Shown here: positions 44,822 through 54,368 of the stretch, in pieces
Numbering within the stretch: position 1 is the stretch's first letter
How the letters are laid out: every line of letters starts with the position of its first letter
NCBI GenBank assembly: GCA_950295325.1
Contig: OX485804.1
Coordinates: 58,642,429-58,706,428 of the forward strand
DNA: 64,000 nucleotides
Source: Polytrichum commune
Lineage: Eukaryota; Streptophyta; Polytrichopsida; Polytrichales; Polytrichaceae
Reading direction: 5' to 3'
The notes under the pieces: generated by a model
What the model was told of the DNA's origin: nothing
Seen by the model: only the letters and a program-made list of their open reading frames with translations
Databases searched by the model: none
Position numbers and translations under genes: made by a program

Positions 44822-45100
44822 CCGTGCGAGACCGGCACCCACAACGACAACAACCGAACATATCTACACCAACGCGGAGAAGAGACTGTGGAGCTAGACC
44901 AACACCCACATCGACAGACACCAAGTAGATCTACACGAACGTGAAGAAGCAACTGCCTTACGAGACCGACACCCACAACGGCAGTAGCCGAGCATATCTA
45001 CACCAACGCGGAGAAGGGACCGCCGAGCTAGACCAACACCCACAACGACAGACACCAAGCAGATCTACACAAACGCGGAGAGGAGACTGCCGTGAGGGAC
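44822..45100 (+). repeat. ~134-bp tandem repeats, LINE 5' region array A
   Basis: Two full units and a partial third, with 'cgagaccggcacccacaac', 'catatctacaccaacgcgga' and 'gatctacac' recurring about every 134 bp. The region reads openly in several frames only because it lacks stops. Confidence 0.8.
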
Positions 45101-45173
45101 CGTCACCCACAACAACAAACGGAGGAATGGGAAGGGCGCTGCAACCACAACGGCGGAGAAGGAAGGAACTGTA

Positions 45174-45500
45174 AGCCGCAAAATTGCTGAAATCCACAAC
45201 TACAGCTGCAGCCGGGCCAGAAGGATTAAGAAGAGACGCTGCCGAAGATCCACACCTGTAGCAACCACATCGGCGGAGAAGGAAGGGTCTGCAAGCCGCA
45301 AACTGCCGAAATCCACAACGACAGCTGCAACCGGGCCAAAAGGATTAGGAGAGAATGCTGCCGAAGATCCACACCTGCAGCAACCACAACGGCAGAGAAG
45401 GAAGGGACTGCAAGCCGCAAACTGCCGAAATCCACAACTATAGCTGCAGACCGCGCCAGAAGGATTAAAAGAGACGATGCCGAAGATCTACACCTGCAGC
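45174..45500 (+). repeat. ~120-bp tandem repeats, LINE 5' region array B
   Basis: Three units with a period of ~119-121 bp ('gccgcaaactgccgaaatcc', 'gccgaagatccacacctg'). Repeat-type promoters are known in LINE 5'UTRs of other lineages; promoter function here is inference. Confidence 0.8.
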
Positions 45501-46228
45501 TATCAACGCGGGCATGAAAACAACGAAGGCGCTGCCGAGAAGACAAGGAATACCTCCGTGAAGGAGAAATCACCACAACCCCACACCAGCTGAGTGGATA
45601 CCCGATCTCTGACCTCATCTTTGAACTCGCCACAAATACTCTGGGGAGTGGTAGCAATTGCCTGGCTATCAGTTACCACAGACTGCCGTGAACCTACTGC
45701 AATCGCATTAGAGAACAATAGTTGGAATCCTCATCTTTGATTAAGCATAGAATCTGTATCCCCAAAACACTTACGTATAGTAGACATCCACTTCTGTAAA
45801 GTGGTTAGATCTGTGACTAGACAGATACCAGCCTCTCCCATAGGATATGCCGGCCATAAGCTTACCTCTGTACCGAAAAATCCACAAAGGACGAAGTTGA
45901 GAAGAGAAATTGCTGAGGAGCAACGAAGGAGGAGTTTCTACCACAACTACTACTACATCGACCTACTGTTGCTGCCCCCCTCACAAGACTGCCACAACCA
46001 GCTGAACACCCTGTGATAATTAGGACCATGTGAACGCCCGGGACCTGCGTGAGAAGCGAACTATTGGTGCTGCGAAGCTGCTGAAAGTTGCTGACTGCGA
46101 ACTGGTGAAGCAACAAACTACTGGAGCTGCTAGTTGTTGGAACTACGAGGAGCCGAAGCTGTGAGCTGCTGAAATCGCGACAAATCTGAGGAGCACTGCG
46201 TCACGGAAACCCACCTTTCATCAACTAG

Positions 46229-46697
46229 GTAAGCTTTGAACATTCATTATAACTTGCACTTAGGCACACACAAAAGTAGAAGTAGGCACATAGAATTGTT
46301 AGATACATGTTAAAACTCTTAAAACTTCCAGGTAATAAACTCTTAAAACTTCCACAAAGCATAGTAGCTCTCACTTAGGCACATAGTGTACACACACACA
46401 CATTAAAACTCACAAAAAATTTTCATCCTTGTGGTAGTAGCTCTTCACCTAGATTGCAGACACAATAGCTCATTAGGCACATAGTATTTCAATTCTTAGA
46501 AGTAGAAGTAGGCAACCTAGTTAGAAATGGGTGTTGCTTATGCAACCAATATTGTTCTTGTTCTTTGGCTCATAGCCACCTCATATTGGACAAACTCTCA
46601 TGGTGTAAACCCACACACATTACATGCTTGCTTTCTTCCAAAAATCAATATCAAAGACAGCCCACAACTTAATTTGTAGAATGGATTTGAAATTGGG
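46229..46697 (+). other. 5' untranslated stretch before ORF1
   Basis: AT-rich stretch following the repeats, beginning with a donor-like ACTAG|GTAAGC; a spliced leader is possible but no partner acceptor is obvious. Confidence 0.3.
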
Positions 46698-47629
46698 GTG
46701 ATAAACGTTGCTCTTTCTCCACAACAACTATGTCACTTACTTAAACATTGTACTTGCAACAGAATGTCTACATCCGCAAATGTTGCTGCCACTACTAGGA
46801 AATTGTTTGAACAAAAAAGTGATAGCATGGATATTATGTTGAATGGTCAAAAACGGCAAGTTGGTGTTATGGTTGTGTCCAGCCAAAAGAAGGCAAAGGG
46901 GAAAGAAATTATTCCCCAAAGCCCCCCTTTTGGCTTGGATATCACACACTAAATGCAATTGCATGTGAAAATGGTGAACCATTAGAACCAACACTCTTCG
47001 TTAGTGAACTTGTCAAAATCGGGATGGAACATGATGAGGCATTGGAACATCTAGAGGCAGTCCCCTCCTTTCCATACATTCCCCAAGAACCTTGGCCTTC
47101 CAAGAGAATAGATGGAAAAGAGGGTGGACATTTTAATCTCACCCAAGTTCCCTTTGATGTAGAGGTGGATGAAGGAGGATTTGCTCTAGACTATCAAGTA
47201 GCTATAACATTTGAGTTATGCGACCGGAATTTATCAAGAGATGAAATACATGCAAAAACGGAGGCGAGATTGAAAAGAATGAACATTCAATTAGGAGAAA
47301 TGCTAGGAGAACCGATAGCTATCATTTGTTTTCATGGCTCTAAGAGGTGTAGTGGCACAATCAAACTCCACCTCAAAAATCCAATGAAAGATGCCGATGA
47401 CCTTCTACAAGGAACAAGGTCATTTATCCTCAAATTGGACAATATAACCTATTATAGGGGAAAGGTCTTCAAATCATTCGATTCAATAGCCATCGCAAGT
47501 CTACTCTCAGTCAAAATCTCTAGCCCTACACTAAAAGACAAAAAATGGTTTCAACTTCATGAAGAGATTGTAAAAGATAATTTCAAACGAGGATATGAGT
47601 TTGAAATTACCAATGTACAAAAAAAATGA
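46698..47629 (+). pseudogene. LINE ORF1, N-terminal part (frameshifted)
   Basis: Two frames overlap: 46698-46952 (MSTSANVAATTRKLFEQK...) and 47024-47629 (MEHDEALEHLEAVPSF...). Continuity is lost near a CCCCCC-TTTT run at about 46921-46932. The second frame includes a conserved-looking domain (ALDYQVAITFELCDRNLS ... KWFQLHEEIVKDNFKRGY). It ends at TGA directly after an A8 run (47619-47626); one base less would join it to the next frame. The product would be an RNA-binding ORF1p-like protein with unknown first half. Confidence 0.6.
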
Positions 47630-48395
47630 TAGTGCCAAATTTGCATGGATAAAAACCCCATCCCCGGACCAAGCAAAGAAAATCAAGACTTTCAAATTTT
47701 CATTCTTTAATAAAATGAAGGAAGTTAACTTTGGTAGCACAGAAAAACTCTCTGAGGATGATAAGGCTAGAAAAAATGCGGTGGTTTTAATTGCAAAAAA
47801 CCTAAACAAAATCAAAACAACCGCTGCCTTAGAAGAGGGTATAAAGAAACTTTTTGGACAAGAAAATGTGGCGGATATCTTCTTCCGATTAGAGAAAGGA
47901 AAACATGTGGGATCATGCAATCTGCAATGTCTAAATGCAGCAGTCTATAAGAAATATGTGAAACAAAATCACCCGATTTTTGGTAAATATGTGGAATTTT
48001 CACCACATCCCAAAAGTCTAGATGGAATTGACGCCCCTTCTACACAAGAACTTACTAGGCTAGGGTTCTCTGATGTTAACACCGCACTCGCCAACACAAT
48101 TCAAGCAATGGACAATGCTCCCTCAAAAGGCTACACAAAAACGAATTTGAGCAAAATGCTAGAAGAGGCGGTGAACAAAGGGGCAGTGGTAATTCGTAAA
48201 GAACTGAGCCTATTCAAAGAAGAGATCGTAGAAGAAGCAAGAATGTATGCCGACAAAGTCCAAGCAGAATCAAACCGCAATTCAAGAATACAAATTGCAC
48301 TCCTCCAAAAACAAATGCGTATCACCTTGGAAACTCTTCAAGCCGATCACCCCGACACATCCGAAATAGAAGGTAACATGGACACGTCAAACTAG
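47604..48395 (+). CDS. LINE ORF1, C-terminal part: RRM-like domain
   Basis: Open frame continuing after the A8 slip; the codons before ~47627 belong to the other frame. Residues AVVLIAKNLNKIKTTAALEE ... KHVGSCNLQCLNAAVYKKYV ... FGKYVEFSPHPKSLDG fit an RRM fold, with RNP2-like VVLIAKNL and RNP1-like GSCNLQCL. It then has an Asn/Ala-rich segment and a coiled-coil-like C-terminus (EEIVEEARMYADKVQAES). RRM plus coiled coil is a common LINE ORF1 plan for RNA binding and oligomerisation. Confidence 0.65.
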   Translation, partial: KLPMYKKNDSAKFAWIKTPSPDQAKKIKTFKFSFFNKMKEVNFGSTEKLSEDDKARKNAVVLIAKNLNKIKTTAALEEGIKKLFGQENVADIFFRLEKGKHVGSCNLQCLNAAVYKKYVKQNHPIFGKYVEFSPHPKSLDGIDAPSTQELTRLGFSDVNTALANTIQAMDNAPSKGYTKTNLSKMLEEAVNKGAVVIRKELSLFKEEIVEEARMYADKVQAESNRNSRIQIALLQKQMRITLETLQADHPDTSEIEGNMDTSN

Positions 48396-48776
48396 CTTTG
48401 ACACACGTAGCGACAAGGAAATATAAAATATAAGTATATTTATATACAAAAAATAATAAATCCCAGTATAAATATTGTATAGTATTATAAAATACTATAC
48501 AAAATATATACAAAACATTCATACTTAATGGAAATAAAACAAACATAGTATTTATCAATACTACGCAAAAAATACAATAATATACAATAAAAATCAAAAC
48601 AAAAATACTTATTAAATACATTAAAGGTAACAAACAAATAAACAAACAACCCCTAATGCACAACCAAAAGACGCACATACAAACAAAAACACACACAAAA
48701 ACAAAATGACAATTCATAAGAAAAACCAAAACAAAATGTACCAAACACCCTATGAGACATCAAACAAAGCACCAAA

Positions 48777-48959
48777 CGGCCTCGGCCTACCGGCCTCGCC
48801 ACAAAATAAAACAAACTAGATACCTACACTACCACAACCCCTATCACACCTTCTTCATAAACACAAAATATAAATGGTATCCAAAATATAAACTCCAGCC
48901 AAAACAATGTCTTCAACACAAACACAAAACGGCCTCGGCCTACCGGCCTCGCCACAAAA
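48777..48959 (+). repeat. Duplicated GC-rich 30-mer between ORF1 and ORF2
   Basis: Identical 30-bp copies at 48777-48806 and 48930-48959, beginning CGGCCTCGGCCTACCGGCC, in otherwise C/A-rich, G-poor sequence. Spacing 153 bp. Confidence 0.92.
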
Positions 48960-49015
48960 CAAAATACACATACCAATTTATAAACAACTGGATATCTAAC
49001 ACATTAATAAAATAA

Positions 49016-49681
49016 ATACCTATAGACAACACAGATACACACTTCTCACCCAAACAACTAGTAAACACAATACCCGCCTTACCCAACCTCTTTACTACAA
49101 CTAAATTCGTACTTACAATATATCAAAAAATAAATAAGAAAAAACCAAAAACACTCCAACTCCACAGATACTACTTCATTAATAAGTTAACCTTATTACA
49201 ATGTGGAGATATAGAACTCAACCCCGGACCAAGGCCTAATATTTTGCGCACATACCCCGCCACACATAAAAAGAGAGCTAAAGCATATTTCATCCCAAAC
49301 ACAATAAAACTACAACCAGAGTATCAACACATAGTAAACACATTTGCCCCCGTACTAAAACATAATCACCCACTACATCACCAAACAATCACTACATACC
49401 CACACCTGCATCAATACATCCAAACACAAAATTACTCCTCATCAACTCACATACTATATGCTTTAGTCATTACTATAAACCCATCAACAGACACATGCAA
49501 TAACATATTAGCCCAACCTCACTTTTACCACTTTAATAATATATGGACCAACACACTAATCATTAGACTAGCCAACCTCAACAACCCCCCCGAACGGCAC
49601 ATTCTTACACAACACCCATACACAATATTTTTAGAAAATAACCAAGATATAATACACCCCCAAAATTCCATACACAAATAA
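49016..49681 (+). CDS. LINE ORF2 N-terminal segment with 2A-like motif
   Basis: Frame open from after TAA 49013-49015 to TAA 49679-49681. No ATG starts it; an ATA codon opens the frame, so the original start may have decayed. Residues ~58-72 read LTLLQCGDIELNPGP, then RPNILRTYPATHKKRAKAYF. Downstream (to ~220) is a His/Asn/Pro-rich stretch of unknown fold. A frameshift follows before the APE domain (49783, other frame). If the 2A motif works, translation would release an N-terminal ~71-residue peptide from the endonuclease/RT polyprotein. Confidence 0.7.
   Translation: MPIDNTDTHFSPKQLVNTIPALPNLFTTTKFVLTIYQKINKKKPKTLQLHRYYFINKLTLLQCGDIELNPGPRPNILRTYPATHKKRAKAYFIPNTIKLQPEYQHIVNTFAPVLKHNHPLHHQTITTYPHLHQYIQTQNYSSSTHILYALVITINPSTDTCNNILAQPHFYHFNNIWTNTLIIRLANLNNPPERHILTQHPYTIFLENNQDIIHPQNSIHK
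49187..49231 (+). other. 2A-type ribosome-skipping motif (GDIELNPGP)
   Basis: Codons 49187-49231 encode LTLLQCGDIELNPGP, an exact match to the D-[VI]-E-x-N-P-G-P consensus preceded by the hydrophobic Leu-rich helix typical of 2A peptides. In known cases the ribosome fails to form the Gly-Pro bond, separating upstream and downstream products. 2A motifs at the ORF2 N-terminus are known from trypanosome and some animal non-LTR elements. Confidence 0.85.
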
Positions 49682-49782
49682 TTATATAAATTTATTTACA
49701 ACCAAGAAACCCCACCTACACCAATCACACTCCAAAGCAAATTCATTTTTCTCCCAAATAAATTAATAACCGAATCACTCCG

Positions 49783-50807
49783 TTGCTTAGAAAACATAAA
49801 CGAATACTCACACCCACCTCCACTCCCAAACATCCCCACACCAATACCACCCACGAAACAAACATAATAAATTGGAATGCCTCATCACTTAACACAACCC
49901 TACCTAATCTACAAAGCTTAATAAATAACTCCCTCAGAAACACAGCAATTATAAATATCCAAGAAACCAAACTCACAACAACCTAATCCACAAAATACAT
50001 GCAAAACCTATTCCCCGAATACAAACTTATTTTTAACAACACACATGCTCTCACAAGATGCATACAACAAAGAATGCCTTACACCCCTGGAAGAGGTGGC
50101 CTACTCACACTCATTCATAACAAATATGCATTTTCGGGAAACGTCATTAAAATTCTTACGCCAGCAAACATCTCTCCATACCTATAAATAATAAAAATAA
50201 ACAACCACCCACTACCACCATGGCTAATCATACACATGTATATGCCCACACACTTAGAAGACACCCACCTCATCCTTTACCTCAAAACCGCAATCACCGA
50301 CCAAATCACTGCACACCCAAACCACATACACACCCTATGTGGAGATTTCAATCGAGACATTGTACTTATCGGAAAACAAAATAACAACATCAATACACCA
50401 CCACAAGAAGAAGATAACCAATGGAAAACTTCAGCACAACTCTCAATCTTAAATATATTCCAACAAACACTAACCTCTCTAGACAAGGAGGCTATAATTA
50501 CACATCAACCAGCATTATAGACGGTTTCTATATTAACTCGCCAGACAACAGTAGATTTACCTCTACAACAAATACAAACATGAATCTAAACTCACACCAC
50601 TACCCAGTCACCTTACACATACCTCAAAACATACTTATAGCTAGACCCCCACCCCCCGTAAATATCACGCCAACTAGAATATTAAACCCGATTCCACCGG
50701 AAAACCTAGAAAAAATTCACATAGAATTCTTCGAAGAAAATTCCACGCAACTAAACGAACTAACCAGAATACTAGAGAACCACAACCACCTTACCCATGA
50801 TCAATAG
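49783..50807 (+). pseudogene. LINE ORF2 APE-type endonuclease domain
   Basis: Read over several frames: IINWNASSL (motif I), IINIQETKL (the Q-E-T box with catalytic Glu), GDFNRD (GDFN box), YTSTSIIDGFYIN (S-x-I-D box) and NSHHYPVTL (the S-D-H box with Asp replaced by His). Stops include TAA at 49984-49986 and several shifts near 50190 and 50420-50520. This domain would nick target DNA; the lost Asp and the stops make this copy inactive. Confidence 0.75.
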
Positions 50808-51428
50808 CAAGAAGCCTGCACATCATTAGATAAAATTGTAGACAAAATCTCAGAAACCATTGACAAAACCTGTAAAATAGCCCCAATACCACACCTCACG
50901 AATAGAACAACCCAACAAAGAGGCTTTCTTCCACGAAAACTAGCTAAAGAATGGGAAAAATACCTTGACACATACCATCTTATTAGAAAAACTATATACA
51001 TTGCTAAAAACAACCCACACTGGCAAACGAAATCTTAAACCCCATCTTAAACGAAATCCGAAACCACCAAAATGTGCAAATCTCACATCCACCTACAACA
51101 ACCCCCCCCCCCCCCCAAACGATTGACGTCATAGTTGTTATAGCTAAAACCGTCAATTAAGAAGCCAGGAAAATCACCACAAAATACACTAAAGATTGTA
51201 TTCTAAAAGCTGTATCAAAATACCGCCAGATGTATGAAAAAAACCCTAAAAAAATAAATAGGAAAGTCTTCAAACATTCCGAAACCTCACCCCTCGACTT
51301 CATCACTGATAGACAAAATAATATCCTTACTAGCCCTGAAGATATTGCAAAAGAAATATACATTCAACAATCCATTAGTAACCGCCCAACAATACCCACG
51401 TGCCACTATCAAAACACTCACCCACCGC
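50808..51428 (+). pseudogene. LINE ORF2 linker between endonuclease and RT
   Basis: After a TAG that looks like a CAG change (50805-50807), the frame continues QEACTSLDKIVDKISETI... and, after a poly-C interruption at 51103-51116, YEKNPKKINRKVFKHSETS..ITDRQNNILTSPEDIAKEIYI, the usual helical linker ahead of LINE RT. It is cut at 51428 by the LTR-like insertion. Confidence 0.6.
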
Positions 51429-52694
51429 TGTCAGGCCAAACCACCCACCCTTAAGCGTCCTAGTCCGGGTGAGGGAGTGGATATCACATTCGTGTTCGCA
51501 TGACTCCATCTTACCAAAGGTGTGAGAATTCAATACGTTTCTCATCAATTTGTGTACACTAATTTATTCCATAGCAAGATTACAAGTGTTTAAGAACACT
51601 TTTCTCTATGATGGCGCCATTAGTGTACTCTGTTACACCCCCATATCACTCAACCACAAGTCCAACCCACTAATAACATCTCCTAACATCTTGTGGCTTT
51701 CACACCCTAATGATTAACTCCCTAGCTAAATGCTTCATGCTAAGCCTACTTAGCTACACTATAGCTTAATGTCTTCTCCAAACCACTAGCCCCTACCCTT
51801 AAACAACCCAACTTAACATCCACCCGTTTGCATTGTAATCTAAGCACCACCATTAAATCTGTAATCCCATAAGTGAACTATGTAATTCCAACAGCAGTAG
51901 ACTCTGTATTCCAGCAGCAGTGACTTCTGTAGTCCAGCAGCAATGACCTCTGTATTCCAGCAGCAGTAGAATCTGTATTCCAGCAGCAGTGACTTTTGTA
52001 GTCCAACAGCAATGACCTCTGTATTCCAGCAGCAGTAGAATCTGTATTCCAGCAACAGTGACTTCTGTAGTCCAACAGCAATAACCTCTGTATTCCAACA
52101 GCAGTAGAATCTGTATTCCAGCCACAATTAGAGAGCTCCTCGATCAAAGAGATCAACCACTTAATTCCCAAAGTCCCTTACTAATCACCTCACTTAATCC
52201 TAAAGATTCCCCTACATCCCCTACTAATTTCCCTACCTAATTCCACTAATTTTCCTACCTAATTTCCACACATGTTCTAGTTCTAAAAATGCTACCAAAT
52301 CGCAGAGTGGAGAGGAGGAGAAGAGAATGAAGAGAGAAGAGGAGGAGGAGGGGAGGGCACCCAAGACCACAAGCCCTTCAACCTTCTCGTACTTAGTAGG
52401 ACCTTATCCTATCCATTTAATCTTCACCCTCTAAACCAACAAAGACATATTCTAATTCAAACATTTAAATCCAAGGCCCTTCCCTTTGCTCATCAAATAC
52501 CACACACCTAATCACAACACTCTCTAATATCATTAAGCTTCTAATTAACTACACAAAATGGCTTAAAGCCTAAAACATAAATCACACCAAGACTCACTTT
52601 TTTTATACTTTTGATTGTTTCAATAACACTCCAATTGCACTTCTAATTTAATTCTAAACATAAAACAAATATGAGCACTCATTTTGGGCTCATA
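51429..52694 (+). mobile_element. LTR-like element, family L, inserted in LINE ORF2 (TSD ACCGC)
   Basis: 1266 bp, begins TGTCAGGCCAAACC and ends TTTTGGGCTCATA, with exact ACCGC duplications at 51424-51428 and 52695-52699. Shares CCACCCTTAAGCGTCC near the start with the copy at 62459 and the terminal GAGCAC..TTTGGGCTCA with the 22-kb copies. No ORF, so a solo LTR is likely. Confidence 0.9.
51886..52122 (-). repeat. 23-bp minisatellite inside the LTR-like element
   Basis: About ten 23-bp units (TGTATTCCAGCAGCAGTGAC-type) organised in a ~69-bp higher-order pattern of three variants. Long minus-strand frames here (repeated Cys-Trp-Asn-Thr or Leu-Leu-Glu-Tyr) are simply translations of the repeat. 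Confidence 0.9.
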
Positions 52695-52719
52695 ACCGCA
52701 CTGCACATGTGGCATTAGA

Positions 52720-53600
52720 CAATATCCATGGCATGACTTAGAAGGATTCACTATTGACCAACGTGGAGAACCCCAAACCCCTCTGTACACATACTTCGAC
52801 GAAGAAACATACGACTTCTGCCATAAAAACCTAGGAAATAACAAAGCCCCAAGCCGAGACAAAATCCCTAATTCAATTCTAAAAAATATGTCCCCACGTT
52901 TCTACAAATTATTCTTTCTATTCTTTAAACACTGCTACAAGTAAAAACAAATTCCCACATCATGAAAAACTAGTCTAACAATTCTACTATATAAGAAAGG
53001 TGACCCATCACAACTTACTAACCATAGACCTATTGCACTAGCTAACACCATATATAAACTATATACTAGTACATTAACCTCCATCATCTCCGCTTATGGT
53101 GAAAGACACCAAATACTGTATGATAGCCAAGAAGGATTCAGAGTAGAAAGAGGAACATCCAAACAACTTCAACTACTCATTGCAACGTTAAAAGATGCAA
53201 GACTCACATACCAAGATGTATATATCCTCTACATTGACTTGAAAAACGTTTTCGGCTCCATTGACCATGCAAGGCTTTTAGCGATAATGAAAGATCTGGG
53301 ATATCCAACCGACGCCATAAACCTCATCGGAAATATATACTCACAATCCTCCACTATATTTCTAGGAGAACACTTCGGTAAAATCCTACCTATTCTCATT
53401 CAAAGAGGTACAATACAAGGAGACACCCTGAGCCCATATCTATTTATAATATTTCTAGAACCCCTCCTTAGATGGCTATAACAAGGCGATTATGGATATA
53501 TACCTTTGGAACTTCCAAAGTTAAAATTTCATCCGTAGCATACGTTGATGACTTAGCAACAATTGCTAACAAATTAAAATCATTACAAACATAACTAAAT
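52720..53600 (+). pseudogene. LINE reverse transcriptase domain
   Basis: Readable in order: NKAPSRDKIPNSILK, LLYKKGDPSQLTNHRPIAL, DSQEGFRVERGTSKQL, YILYIDLKNVFGSIDH (canonical A-F-D-S altered to V-F-G-S), RGTIQGDTLSPYLFIIFLE and, in another frame, AYVDDLA (catalytic Asp-Asp intact). Stops at about 52942 and 52965 (TGA where Trp is expected), 53479 and 53593. The domain synthesised cDNA from the element RNA; this copy is dead. Confidence 0.85.
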
Positions 53601-53630
53601 AAATTAGACAAATTCTGCGAATGGACAGGA

Positions 53631-54368
53631 ATGGATCTTGGAATACCCAAATGCGCAGTGACCGGATGCTCTAATAAATCCAGAATGAATCCCATAACAT
53701 TCAAAGCCCTGATCCAATCTACCAATATAAACTATAGAAAACAACCATTACCAGTTTTAGACCAACACAAACCATATATTTATCTTGGAATAAATCTTGC
53801 ACCATTACGTAAATGGAAAATACAAATAAACACCACTACAGCTAAAGTCATCAAACAATGCCAAGCTCTCATAGCATGCCCAACAACTATGAAACAAAAA
53901 ATCAACATGGCATATTCAATCATACGTGCTAGAATAACATACAACTTCTACGCAGTACCATACTTTGTTTCGCCTATCAAAAAATTTGATAAAAAAATTA
54001 TAGCACTCCATAAAACAATATGCGGACTACCAAAATGTATATCCAATATTGCTACACAATTCCCACACGATCTATTCGGAATTGAAGCATTCTCATTACA
54101 AAATGCTTACTTGTGCTGTATCGGGGTACAACTACAAAACACCCTCAATGATAAAGGACGTCTTGGAAAAATCTACTATGGCTTAACACAATTTATACTA
54201 GCAAAATTTGGGAACTCTAAAGAAATAACCCGCATTAAATACCACCACTGTGTTAGATCACCTATCACTAGAACGTTATTCTTATTCAAACATGAAGCTG
54301 GGGTCCACCTAAAAAGTATCATAGATAGCTTCCTATTAAATTCATCCCCACTGAAACCGCATGGATGA
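53631..54368 (+). CDS. LINE ORF2 region after RT (thumb/connector)
   Basis: An intact 245-codon frame following the YVDD segment: GMDLGIPKCAVTGC (the usual N/K-C-x-x-T box), then a helical thumb-like stretch (KVIKQCQALIACPTTMKQK..IRARITYNFYAVPYF..LHKTICGLP). No independent function is expected; it is the longest undamaged piece of ORF2. Confidence 0.7.
   Translation: MDLGIPKCAVTGCSNKSRMNPITFKALIQSTNINYRKQPLPVLDQHKPYIYLGINLAPLRKWKIQINTTTAKVIKQCQALIACPTTMKQKINMAYSIIRARITYNFYAVPYFVSPIKKFDKKIIALHKTICGLPKCISNIATQFPHDLFGIEAFSLQNAYLCCIGVQLQNTLNDKGRLGKIYYGLTQFILAKFGNSKEITRIKYHHCVRSPITRTLFLFKHEAGVHLKSIIDSFLLNSSPLKPHG

Noticed and set aside
51840-52171. Three overlapping minus-strand frames of ~90-97 codons
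   Set aside because: All are readings of the 23-bp minisatellite in three frames, inside an LTR-like element.
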